In this document: piece by piece, positions 33,945 through 41,832 of the stretch
Position numbering within the stretch: the first letter of the stretch is position 1
Layout: every line of letters begins with the position of its first letter
DNA from: Streptomyces piniterrae
Lineage (GTDB): Bacteria > Actinomycetota > Actinomycetes > Streptomycetales > Streptomycetaceae
DNA length: 64,000 nt
Assembly: GCF_005048155.1 (NCBI RefSeq)
Contig: NZ_SUMB01000021.1
Coordinates: forward strand, 1 to 64,000
Direction: 5' to 3'
The notes under the pieces: generated by a model
Told to the model about the DNA's origin: nothing
Seen by the model: only the letters and a program-made list of their open reading frames with translations
Database searches by the model: none
Translations under genes and position numbers: made by a program

Positions 33945-35618
33945 ATGGCATCACGTCGGGACGAGCTGAATGCGTATTCATTCGCGCGAAAGCGAACGAA
34001 TGCGGCATTTCTGAAGCCGCTGCCGAACGGCTCGATCGAGAGCGCGCCGAAGCCGCTGAAGGCGGTGATGCCAAGCATCATGGTGGCGTTGTTGATCCTC
34101 GTGGGGTTCGGAGCGTGCGGCATTCTCAAGCCGGTCGCTCCGCAGGGGTGGGACGCGGTAAGGACAAATGTCCTCGTCGGTAGCGAATCGACCACGCGCT
34201 ATGTCGTTCTGAAAAACAAGAACGGCCAGAAACTCCTTCACCCCATCCTGAACCTGGCATCGGCCAAGCTTCTTCTCGACCCGGACAAATTCAAGGTTGT
34301 CTCGGTCAAGGAAGCGGAGCTGGACGGAAAGCTCCCGCACGGCGCCGCCGTCGGCATCCCGTATGCCCCGGACCGGCTGCCCAGCACGGACGACGTCGAC
34401 AAGCCGAAGGTCTGGGCGGTGTGCAACCGTCCCGGCAGCAGCGGTAACACCAACAGCAAGCCCCAGCAGGCCGTGTTCGTCCTGGGCGACAAGGACAAGA
34501 GCAAGGTCGACGGCCAGGGCAAGCTCGACCTGGACCAGGCGCTCTACGTCGAGGACGAGAACGACGAGAAGTGGCTGGTCGACTCCAACGGCATCGCGTT
34601 CAAGTTCGACGCGACCCTCGCCGAATTCGCGAACGGGCGCTTCAAGCAGCCGGGCGTGGACCCCGTACAGGCCAACAGCACCCTGCGCCGGATCATCTTC
34701 GGTGAGGCGGTGCCGCAGAAGGTCACCCAGGACTGGATGGACACGCTCATCAAGAGCCCGCTCCCGATCTACATGCCGACCATCGAGGGCGTGGGCCAGC
34801 CGGGCAGCGGAAAGGGCGTGCCGGAGAAGTACAACAAGGTCGGCACGGTGGTCGAAGACGGCTCGTCGGGGCAGAAGTACGTGGTGCTCCCGCAGGGTGT
34901 CCAGCAGGTCTCGAACTTCGTCGCCAAGCTCCTGCTCCAGGGGCCGACCGGGCAGAAGCTGAACGGCGGCGACAGCGTGATCGCGCCCAAGGTGGCGTCC
35001 GGCTCCCTCGACCCGATGCCCGACTCCCAGGACCCCGACAAGACCGCGAAGTACCTGGGCAACATTCCCTTCGGCAGCTACACCGACATCGAGATGCCCT
35101 GGCCGACCGAGGCCGTCGACGCCGCGAACAACTTCAAGTCCGGTTCGATGACCGGCGGTCTGACCAGCCCCACCCCCAACGGTGTGAGCTGCAGCGTCTA
35201 CACGGGCACCAGCACCAAGTACCCGGGTGACGCGGGCAAGGCGCTCGGCTTCCCGAACGGTGTGCCGAACATGCAGACCTGGGTCGGCAAGGACTACCCG
35301 GCCAAGATCGCCGCCGGCTCCAACTCGTACGTCACCCCCGGCAGCGGCCTGCTGTTCAACCAGGTGAACACCGGCGCGCAGAAGGCCGGTGACGGCAGCC
35401 TGTTCCTCGTCACCGACACCGGACTGCGCTACTCCGTTCCGAAGGGCAACGACAGCAACACCCACACCGGCAAGGGCGACCAGGAAGTGGACCAGGCGCA
35501 GATCCACCTCGGCTACAAGGGCGCCCACCCGCCGCTGATCCTCAAGGCATGGTCCAGCCTGCTCTCCGCGGGCCCGAACCTGGCCGTCAGCGACGCCGAG
35601 AAGCCGCAGAGCTCCTGA
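33945..35618 (+). CDS. eccB: Type VII secretion protein EccB
   Basis: The ATG at 33945 with GGGGAGAG upstream gives 557 residues. Seen: the EccB N-terminus MASRRDELNAYSFARKRTNAAFL, one transmembrane helix (PSIMVALLILVGFGACGILKP), then the large extracytoplasmic domain with VLVGSESTTRYVVLKNKNGQKLLHPILNLASAKLLL (quoted in pieces), a conserved feature of the family, and paired cysteines (C at VCNRPG and at GVSCSVYTG). Length is slightly above mycobacterial EccB (~480-500). It anchors the ESX translocon. A hairpin 16 bp past the stop separates it from esxBA. Confidence 0.95.
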   Translation: MASRRDELNAYSFARKRTNAAFLKPLPNGSIESAPKPLKAVMPSIMVALLILVGFGACGILKPVAPQGWDAVRTNVLVGSESTTRYVVLKNKNGQKLLHPILNLASAKLLLDPDKFKVVSVKEAELDGKLPHGAAVGIPYAPDRLPSTDDVDKPKVWAVCNRPGSSGNTNSKPQQAVFVLGDKDKSKVDGQGKLDLDQALYVEDENDEKWLVDSNGIAFKFDATLAEFANGRFKQPGVDPVQANSTLRRIIFGEAVPQKVTQDWMDTLIKSPLPIYMPTIEGVGQPGSGKGVPEKYNKVGTVVEDGSSGQKYVVLPQGVQQVSNFVAKLLLQGPTGQKLNGGDSVIAPKVASGSLDPMPDSQDPDKTAKYLGNIPFGSYTDIEMPWPTEAVDAANNFKSGSMTGGLTSPTPNGVSCSVYTGTSTKYPGDAGKALGFPNGVPNMQTWVGKDYPAKIAAGSNSYVTPGSGLLFNQVNTGAQKAGDGSLFLVTDTGLRYSVPKGNDSNTHTGKGDQEVDQAQIHLGYKGAHPPLILKAWSSLLSAGPNLAVSDAEKPQSS

Positions 35619-35633
35619 CCCGCTGACGCACGG

Positions 35634-35676
35634 AGGCCGCGCCGAACCCCGGAAAAATCGGGCGCCGGCGCGGCCT
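35634..35676. terminator. Hairpin after eccB
   Basis: Arms 35634-35644 and 35666-35676 pair perfectly over 11 bases with a 21-base loop containing AAAAA. It is the likely eccB terminator, opening the 396 bp gap 35619-36014. Confidence 0.65.
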
Positions 35677-35688
35677 TCCGCACATACA

Positions 35689-35728
35689 GGGAGCCAATAC
35701 CACACATGCTGGGAACCGATACCACATG
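35689..35728. repeat. Pair of ~18-20 bp direct repeats 22 bp apart
   Basis: GGGAGCCAATACCACACATG (35689-35708) and GGGAACCGATACCACATG (35711-35728) are near copies on the same strand in the eccB-esxB gap. The 22 bp spacing is about two helical turns, which suits a protein-binding site, but no regulator can be named. Confidence 0.5.
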
Positions 35729-35860
35729 GCTTCCGATTTCCGCACCGAAACTTCTCACTGTGATCTTCGCCCCGCCGGCACCTCTTCCACTTATTGACCG
35801 ATAGCGTCATATCTGCCCGATTTCCCTGAACAACGTTTCGGCGACGGGTAGTTGACAATG

Positions 35861-35921
35861 TTGTGATCCCGTCACAAGACCCCGCACCCTGTTGGGAACA
35901 GACGTGTGGAGTGGTTAAAGT
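35861..35921 (+). promoter_or_regulatory. Predicted esxBA promoter and upstream inverted repeat
   Basis: TTGGGA (35892-35897) and TAAAGT (35916-35921) are 18 bases apart and would give a leader of roughly 85-90 bases before esxB. About 35 bp further upstream is a perfect inverted repeat TTGTGA-N5-TCACAA (35861-35877). It recalls CRP/FNR-type half-sites but has one base fewer between them. A TTGACA at 35852-35857 is an alternative -35 without a good partner. Confidence 0.45.
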
Positions 35922-36014
35922 GGCCTAAGGCATCAGCAACAGATGCCGACCGGCGCGAGTGCCTTCACCGGCACAGCTCGGTACGACGTACAAGTCTCAT
36001 GGGGGACGTTGACT

Positions 36015-36338
36015 ATGGCTGGTCAGCAGTACACAACCACTGAAGAGGAGATGGTCGCGTTCAGCGGCAAGATCTCCTCGGTCAACCAGTCGATCCAGGG
36101 TGAGATCTCGCGCCTGAACACGGTCGTCGACACCATCACGTCCGGGTGGAAGGGTGCTGCGGCCTCCTCGTACAACCAGCTGCAGACGCAGGTGAACGAG
36201 GACGCGAACCGTCTCAACCAGCTTCTGAGCGAGATCAAGGAAGCGATCGACTCGACCACGAAGAACTACGCTGCTTCCGAAGAGGAGCAGGCTCAGTCGA
36301 TCTCGCACGTCTCCGCCTCGGCTTCCCCGTTCGGATGA
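36015..36338 (+). CDS. esxB: WXG100 protein EsxB
   Basis: The 107-residue protein starts at ATG 36015 (MAGQQYTTTEEEMVAFSGKI). It is a helical hairpin with the turn TSGWKGAA (W-x-G motif) and a C-terminal EEEQAQSISHVSAS segment. WXG100 proteins are secreted as dimers by type VII systems. The next gene encodes a second WXG100 protein, and the order esxB-esxA is that of Streptomyces, where the pair was shown to be exported and to affect sporulation (established for S. coelicolor). No strong ribosome site is visible. Confidence 0.92.
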   Translation: MAGQQYTTTEEEMVAFSGKISSVNQSIQGEISRLNTVVDTITSGWKGAAASSYNQLQTQVNEDANRLNQLLSEIKEAIDSTTKNYAASEEEQAQSISHVSASASPFG

Positions 36339-36463
36339 TGGGGCCGCGCCGCCTCCCGCGGCGCACCGGCCCAGCCGCCGCAGCACGGGCAGCAGGCCAG
36401 TCCTGCCGGGCCCGCTGCGGCATTTGAATCGACCAGGCCTTATCAACTCCCGGAGGGGACACC

Positions 36464-36757
36464 ATGGGTGGCCAGATCCTCGTCAATTTTGCGACGATCC
36501 AGCAGGCGAGCCAGGACGTGCGTGGCACGGCCAACAACATCCGTCAGCAGCTCGACGACCTCGAGGCGGGCGTGAAGAAGATCGCCGCGAGCTGGGAAGG
36601 CTCGGCGCAGGAGGGCTACCAGGCCCGCCAGCGCGAGTGGGACCAGCGCGCCGCTTCTCTGCACTCGACGCTCGAGGCCATCGCCAAGGCGCTGGACCAG
36701 GCGGCTCAGAACTACCAGAGCACTGAGAGCAAGAACGCCGGTATCTGGGCAGGCTGA
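36464..36757 (+). CDS. esxA: WXG100 protein EsxA
   Basis: The 97-residue protein starts at ATG 36464 after GGAGGGG. Two amphipathic helices flank the turn AASWEGSAQEGY, which carries the W-x-G motif, and the tail QNYQSTESKNAGIWAG follows the usual Y-x-x-x-D/E-like export signal region. It is the predicted heterodimer partner of EsxB, 125 bp downstream in the same transcript. A hairpin at 36834-36866 ends the transcript before the mycosin gene. Confidence 0.93.
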   Translation: MGGQILVNFATIQQASQDVRGTANNIRQQLDDLEAGVKKIAASWEGSAQEGYQARQREWDQRAASLHSTLEAIAKALDQAAQNYQSTESKNAGIWAG

Positions 36758-36833
36758 CCCAGCATCTGCGCGTCAGCGCAGACAGGGATGGCAAACGGCT
36801 GAGCAGCCCCGACGGCTCGCACAGTGGTCAATG

Positions 36834-36866
36834 AGGGCGAGCGCGCTGCAACGGTGCGCTCGCCCT
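36834..36866. terminator. 11 bp hairpin after esxA
   Basis: Arms 36834-36844 and 36856-36866 pair perfectly with an 11-base loop, followed by TCTG. It separates esxBA from mycP, so the Esx pair can be made in excess over the protease. Confidence 0.7.
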
Positions 36867-36970
36867 TCTGCCGTCCACATATGCACCCAGGCCTCCCGGC
36901 CCCAAGACTTCTCCCTCCTCCCTCACCCCTCGTTCCGTCCATTCCGCCACACATGGAGAGCAGACAACCC

Positions 36971-38239
36971 GTGGGATCTCGCGCCATTGGTCACCGAGCC
37001 GGGCATCGCCGACGAGCGGCGGTCGCCCTGGTTACGGCGGTGTGCGCCGTCGGCCTTTCCTGCGCCACCGCGGCACCTGCGGTCGCGGACGAGAACGTGC
37101 CGCTGAACGGCAGCGAGTGCAAGTTCAACACCGATGACATCAAAGAGACCCCCTGGTCCCTGCAGCGCCTCCTGACCAATCAGATGTGGGAGTTCGGCAA
37201 GGGCGAGGGCATACGGGTCGGCGTCATCGACACCGGTATCGACGCCGGCAACAAGCAGCTGGCACCCGCGATCGGCGAGGGCGGCAAGAGCCTCGTCAAG
37301 GACGGAAACGCGACCGTGGACAAGGTCGGCCACGGCTCCAAGGTCGCAGGCATCATCGCCGCCCGCCCCAAGCCCGGCTCCGGTTTCGTCGGCATCGCGC
37401 CCGGGGCGAAGGTCATCCCCTTCCAGCAGACCTCCGAAGAGAAGCCCGGAACCGCAGAGAGCCTCGCCAAGGCCATCAAGCAGGCCCTTGATGCCGATGT
37501 CAACATCATCAACATCTCCCAGGGCACAGGCGCCAATCCGAAGTTTCTGCCCCAACTCGAGCAGGCGGTAGCGCTGGCCGAACAGCGAGGTGTCCTCATC
37601 GTCGCCTCGGCGGGCAACGGCGGCGCCGACGGCGGGGAAAAGGAGATGTACCCCGCCGCCTACTCGGAGAAGTACAGCAACGTCCTGGCCGTAGCCGCCT
37701 CCGACCGCAACAACGAACGCGCGCCCTTCTCCCAGTCCGGTCGCTTCGTCAATATCGCCGCACCGGGCGTCGCCATGGTTTCCACCGTCCCGGACGGCGG
37801 CAACTGCGTCGACCAGGGCACCAGCTTCGCCGCTCCATACGCCGCGGGAGCCGCGGCCCTCCTCATGGCGAAGCACAAGGACGAGAAGCCCAAGTGGACG
37901 CCCGAACAGGTCATCTGGCACCTCGAGCAGACCGCGGAGCGCGTGAACAAGGGCCCGGACAAGCACATCGGCTGGGGCGTCGTGGACCCGGTGGCAGCGG
38001 TGAACGACGACACCAAGCCCACGGCCTCGCCGCAGCCGGACAAGGACAACTCGGCAGCCGACGCCAACATCGAACCGGCCGTCCTGGACATCGGGGAAAG
38101 CCCGGAGGACCGACGCGCCCGCATCGCCATCTACATCATCGGCGGCGGACTCCTCGCCGTCGGCGCGGTAGTTGGCTCCGCCATCGCGATCCGCGACTGG
38201 CGACGTAAGACTGGTTTCAGTACACACGGGGAGGCTTAA
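36971..38239 (+). CDS. mycP: Mycosin MycP, type VII-associated subtilisin-like protease
   Basis: A GTG at 36971 has GGAGAG 10 bases upstream; the in-frame ATG at 36953 has none. This start gives 422 residues. Seen: signal peptide (RRRAAVALVTAVCAVGLSCATAAPAVA), S8 catalytic triad D87 in VGVIDTGID, H121 in VGHGSKVAG and S285 in QGTSFAAPYAAG, the oxyanion asparagine in ASAGNGG, a Pro/Asp-rich linker and a C-terminal membrane anchor (IAIYIIGGGLLAVGAVVGSAIAI) with a short basic tail. This is the normal mycosin layout. It is 2 bases from the next gene and probably forms an operon with it. Confidence 0.92.
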   Translation: MGSRAIGHRAGHRRRAAVALVTAVCAVGLSCATAAPAVADENVPLNGSECKFNTDDIKETPWSLQRLLTNQMWEFGKGEGIRVGVIDTGIDAGNKQLAPAIGEGGKSLVKDGNATVDKVGHGSKVAGIIAARPKPGSGFVGIAPGAKVIPFQQTSEEKPGTAESLAKAIKQALDADVNIINISQGTGANPKFLPQLEQAVALAEQRGVLIVASAGNGGADGGEKEMYPAAYSEKYSNVLAVAASDRNNERAPFSQSGRFVNIAAPGVAMVSTVPDGGNCVDQGTSFAAPYAAGAAALLMAKHKDEKPKWTPEQVIWHLEQTAERVNKGPDKHIGWGVVDPVAAVNDDTKPTASPQPDKDNSAADANIEPAVLDIGESPEDRRARIAIYIIGGGLLAVGAVVGSAIAIRDWRRKTGFSTHGEA

Positions 38240-38241
38240 AC

Positions 38242-38547
38242 ATGGCTGAGTACGGCGTAGACCTGGATGCCTTGGACCAGGTCGTCAAGGAGCTCAACCA
38301 CGTCCTCAAGCAGATGGGCGACGAGACGAGCACGGCTGAGAGCAGCACCTACCTGCCGCAGGGGGTCCTGGGAGAAGGGTTCAGCGAGGTGAGCGAGCTC
38401 TATGGCGCTCACGCCCAGGTGAAGGCTGACATCAACAAGATGATGAAAAGGGTCGAGGGCCTTATCGACACGTTCGGGAAGAAGTCGGCCAAGGTCAGGG
38501 ACGCGTACCAGGACGCGGAAGCGGACAACAGCATGAACATGAAGTGA
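38242..38547 (+). CDS. Small helical-hairpin protein, probable type VII substrate
   Basis: The 101-residue protein begins ATG 38242, only 2 bases after mycP. It is all-helical by composition, with two amphipathic helices (LDQVVKELNHVLKQM, and HAQVKADINKMMKRVEGLIDTFGKKSAKVRDAY) around a Ser/Pro/Gly turn. It lacks a W-x-G but has the size and layout of WXG100/EspC-type proteins. The tight spacing to mycP and the Gly-rich substrate-like gene downstream suggest export by the same system (inference). Confidence 0.65.
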   Translation: MAEYGVDLDALDQVVKELNHVLKQMGDETSTAESSTYLPQGVLGEGFSEVSELYGAHAQVKADINKMMKRVEGLIDTFGKKSAKVRDAYQDAEADNSMNMK

Positions 38548-38610
38548 CGTCACCCGGCGGATTACAGGTGACAGATGGGACATGTTCGATGATGGAGTGG
38601 GGGACAGCAG

Positions 38611-40218
38611 ATGGCATCGAAGGAAACTGAGTTCAAGCCGGGACAGGTTCATCAGCCAAAGACAAGTATTGCGCCGGCCAAGGGGTCGGGTGAGGCCCAA
38701 GAACAAGGTCCCGCGATCCTCAAGAGCCGCCCGCAGTTCACTGAAAAGGAGCTCGCGGACCTCAAGACGATGCTGGTAGGGGCCAACCCGGGCGAAGTAG
38801 GCAACGTCGCCGAGGGCTGGAGGAAGGTCCGCGTCTCCCTCGTCGGCGAGGACTGGCACAGTGGCATCAAGAAGCACTTCGATGATGCAGTGATGAAGGT
38901 CCTGAAAACCTGGCACGGTCACTCTGCTGATCAGTTCGCTAAGGCGGCACAAGGGATCAGCGAGGACTTCGGGAACCTCGCGTCGTACCCGCACCTCACC
39001 GGCCACGTCCTGAAGCAGGTCAGCGAAAACCTCTCGGCAGCCAAGAAAGCCGTTGAGGAGATCGAAGAGCCTAGCTGGCTTGATGACCTGAGAGACAAGG
39101 TCGGTGACTCGGCGGGATCTATGCTAAAGGGCTCAGTAGTCGGAACCTTCTTCGGCGGACCGGGTGCCGGCACCGTGATCGGCGGGGTTGTGGGCTTCTT
39201 TTCTGGCGGGCGCGATGACTCGCAGCTGAAGGCTGACCTCAAGAACCCGAACATGACCATCGGGGATGCCGCTGCCAAGAACGCAAGCAACATCGATCCT
39301 GATAAGCAGGCTTCGCTGTTGGCTGGTCACTACATGGAGCAGCTGGCGACGACGTATCGGGCCGGCGCAAATGTATTGAAGAAGAACCGGGATGTGGTTG
39401 ATGACGGTGGCCGCATCCAGCGGCCAGAAGACACTGATAACGGCGGGGCTATTGGAGGCATTGGGGCATTCGGTCCGACGCCGACCGGCCCCAAGGGCGG
39501 TGCGCCAGCACCGAAGATCCCGGGCATGAAGGGCGGCGGATACACAACCCCGAACCCGATGGAACCGCCGCGTCCGGGCGGAATTGACGGCGGGATCGGC
39601 AGCATGCCCAAGACTCCCGCGCCGCATGTCGGGACGGGCCTTGACGGCTTCTCAGGCGGCCTTGGCACTGGCGGCGGCGCCGGCGGGGGAATTGGCGGCG
39701 GCGCCGGTGGCGGCGTAGGCACCGGCGGTCTTTCGGGTTCTGGTGTCGGTGGCGGCTCAGGTTCGGGCATTGGCGGTGGCGGCGGCATGCCAGGCATGGT
39801 CGGCGGCGCTGCCGGCCGTATGGGCGGTGCTGGCGGCGGAGCGGGTGCCCGGGGCGCCGGCCGTGCCGGTATGCCAGGCATGGCCGGTGGTGCTGCCGGC
39901 GCAGGAAAGGGCGCCGGAGCCAAGGGGGCCGGCGGCAAGGGCGGTGCCATGGCGCGGCAGAAGGGCGGTGTCGTCGGCAAGGCCGGCAAGGCCGGAGCTG
40001 GCGCGCAGGGAGGATCCGGCCTGCACCGCAGCCGTGGCGGCACACAGAAGGGCGCAACTGGCGGTCGCCGTCCGGCGGGTATGGCCGGTGCTCCCGGTGC
40101 TCACGGCGGCAAGGGTAAGGACAAGGCTGAGAACGGCGGGCAGCGTCCTGACTACCTGGTCGAGGATGAGGAGACCTGGACCAAGGAGCGTAATGTGGCG
40201 CCCAAGGTCATCGAGTAG
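38611..40218 (+). CDS. WXG-like protein with long Gly-rich C-terminal domain, probable secreted substrate
   Basis: The 535-residue product has an N-terminal ~240-residue helical region (with WHSGIKKHFDDAVMKVLKTWHGHSADQFAKAA in the middle; both W-x-x-G and W-H-G turns are present) and a small Gly-rich hydrophobic stretch (GTFFGGPGAGTVIGGVVGFFSGG). From residue ~280 on it is Gly/Ala-rich low complexity with PGM(V/A)GGAAG-type repeats, then a charged C-terminus. The first part resembles WXG100/PPE-like proteins exported by type VII systems; the second resembles surface-associated Gly-rich proteins. Its codons are visibly less GC-biased than the flanking core genes. Specific function unknown. Confidence 0.7.
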   Translation: MASKETEFKPGQVHQPKTSIAPAKGSGEAQEQGPAILKSRPQFTEKELADLKTMLVGANPGEVGNVAEGWRKVRVSLVGEDWHSGIKKHFDDAVMKVLKTWHGHSADQFAKAAQGISEDFGNLASYPHLTGHVLKQVSENLSAAKKAVEEIEEPSWLDDLRDKVGDSAGSMLKGSVVGTFFGGPGAGTVIGGVVGFFSGGRDDSQLKADLKNPNMTIGDAAAKNASNIDPDKQASLLAGHYMEQLATTYRAGANVLKKNRDVVDDGGRIQRPEDTDNGGAIGGIGAFGPTPTGPKGGAPAPKIPGMKGGGYTTPNPMEPPRPGGIDGGIGSMPKTPAPHVGTGLDGFSGGLGTGGGAGGGIGGGAGGGVGTGGLSGSGVGGGSGSGIGGGGGMPGMVGGAAGRMGGAGGGAGARGAGRAGMPGMAGGAAGAGKGAGAKGAGGKGGAMARQKGGVVGKAGKAGAGAQGGSGLHRSRGGTQKGATGGRRPAGMAGAPGAHGGKGKDKAENGGQRPDYLVEDEETWTKERNVAPKVIE

Positions 40219-40257
40219 GGACCTGCCAGCCAAGATCAAGTGATCGGCGGAATCGAA

Positions 40258-40291
40258 GCGGGGCCCGCAGTCTTCGGTTTGCGGGCCCCGC
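40258..40291. terminator. 12 bp hairpin before the first extra mycosin gene
   Basis: Arms 40258-40269 and 40280-40291 pair perfectly with a 10-base loop. The next gene starts only 23 bases later, so either a promoter lies upstream of the hairpin or the mycosin depends on read-through. Confidence 0.75.
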
Positions 40292-40314
40292 CTTGTTAGG
40301 GAGAGGTGTACGGC

Positions 40315-41655
40315 ATGAGCTTCACGCGAACGCTGCGTGCAGTGGGCGGCGCGGTGGTGGCGGGAGCACTGCTCTTCGGCGCCGCCCCGACCGCTTTGGC
40401 AGACGAGATCAGGGACGCTCAATGGCCGCTGAAGGCGTTTGACGCTGAGAGCGTATGGAAGGAATCGACGGGCAAGGGCGTCACGGTCGCGGTAATCGAT
40501 GAACCCATCTACGGAAACCATCCGGACTTGAAAGGCAATGTGCTTCCGGGTAAGAGTTTCGTTGATGGTGGGCCTGGTGATCAGGAGAGCACGAAAGATC
40601 ACGGGACCGCGATGGCGTCACTCATCGCCGGGCATGGGCATGGTGGAGGCAAATCCGATGGCGTGATGGGCCTAGCGCCGGATGCAAAGATCCTCCCCGT
40701 TGGGACGCCGGAATTCGGAGCAGGAGCGGAAGATACCGACCTTGGCGATTGGATCAAGTATGCAGTCGATCAGGGTGCATCAGTCATCAACATGTCGATT
40801 GAAGTGCCGTCTCTCTCAGATGCCGATAAGGAAGCGCTGACCTACGCGAGGCAGAAGGACGTCCTGGTTGTAGTGGGTGCAGGGAACGACGGGATGACCG
40901 ACCTAGGCCCCTTGGCTTCATTCCCCGGGGTTGTTGCCGTGGGAGCGGTGGAAAAGACTGGGGCCATCTGGTCGAAGTCCAACGCGGGTAGCCAGATGAT
41001 GCTTTCGGCTCCCGGCGTACAGATCACGTCTGCTTCTGCAGCGAGGTCTGACTACCCCTACCGGCGGGCCGATGGTACTTCTGACTCCACGGCCTATGTT
41101 TCCGCCGCCGCAGCACTCTTGCGTTCGAAGTTTCCTGACCTCACCGCCGGTCAGATCGCCAATCGTCTCGTCAAGACGGCTGCGCTCCCCAAAGGTAAGG
41201 AAAACCTCCAGCTGCCCGACCCGCACTACGGTTATGGCGTCATCCGGCCCTACAGCGCACTAACCAAGGACATTGCGCCTGGTTCCAAGAACGGCCCGCT
41301 GAAGACTCCTAAGGCGGACCCGACCGCGGATGCCGGAGGATCGACCGCTGGCGCATCGGGTGGCGATGAGGCAAGCGAGCAAGAGGACAGTGGGCTCGGC
41401 ACCGGTGCCATTGTGGGCATCGTCGCCGGCATTTTCGCCGTTGTTGTGGTCATCGCCATCGTCATCGTTGTGGCCCGGAAGAAGAACGGCCGTAACGGCC
41501 CGCCCCCCGGTGGCCCTGGTGGTTATGGCGGTCCTGGCGCCCCTGGGTTCCCGCAGCAGCCTGGCCCCTACCAGCAGCAGCCCGGTGCGTATCAGCAACA
41601 GCCTGGCGCCCAGGGGTTCCCGCCGGCGCCGCCGACTCAGCCCCCGGGCCAGTGA
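40315..41655 (+). CDS. Mycosin-type S8 serine protease, extra copy 1
   Basis: The ATG at 40315 (GAGAGGT upstream) gives 446 residues. Seen: signal peptide FTRTLRAVGGAVVAGALLFGAAPTALAD, triad D62 in VAVIDEP, H96 in KDHGTAMAS and S256 in GTSDSTAYVSAAAALL, AGNDG for the oxyanion hole, a membrane segment (IVGIVAGIFAVVVVIAIVIVV) and a cytoplasmic-side tail rich in GGYG/PYQQQPG repeats. The tail is absent from the mycP at 36971. Substitution of the usual GTSxAAP by GTSDSTA is conservative around the serine. It is 70-80% similar by eye to the frameshifted copy 177 bp downstream. Confidence 0.88.
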   Translation: MSFTRTLRAVGGAVVAGALLFGAAPTALADEIRDAQWPLKAFDAESVWKESTGKGVTVAVIDEPIYGNHPDLKGNVLPGKSFVDGGPGDQESTKDHGTAMASLIAGHGHGGGKSDGVMGLAPDAKILPVGTPEFGAGAEDTDLGDWIKYAVDQGASVINMSIEVPSLSDADKEALTYARQKDVLVVVGAGNDGMTDLGPLASFPGVVAVGAVEKTGAIWSKSNAGSQMMLSAPGVQITSASAARSDYPYRRADGTSDSTAYVSAAAALLRSKFPDLTAGQIANRLVKTAALPKGKENLQLPDPHYGYGVIRPYSALTKDIAPGSKNGPLKTPKADPTADAGGSTAGASGGDEASEQEDSGLGTGAIVGIVAGIFAVVVVIAIVIVVARKKNGRNGPPPGGPGGYGGPGAPGFPQQPGPYQQQPGAYQQQPGAQGFPPAPPTQPPGQ

Positions 41656-41781
41656 GGGCCGGAATTGAGCACATGATGCAGTCAGGTTTTTGACTGTGGC
41701 TGTCTCGAGCATCGTGGTCTGATCCGTGGTTGATCAAGGATGACGCTTAGCTCGCGATAGTCAATCGACAGAAACGACTTA

Positions 41782-41807
41782 GGTCCGCAGCCTTCGGGCT
41801 GCGGACC
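41782..41807. terminator. 11 bp hairpin with TTCG loop between the tandem mycosins
   Basis: Arms 41782-41792 and 41797-41807 pair perfectly around TTCG. It lies 25 bases before the second mycosin start, in the same position relative to the start as the hairpin before copy 1. Confidence 0.75.
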
Positions 41808-41832
41808 CAAGTCTGTCTAGGGGGATTACGGC

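Noticed and set aside
35861..35877. A canonical CRP site upstream of esxBA
   Set aside because: The half-sites match but the centre is 5 rather than 6 bases, so it is reported only as an inverted repeat.
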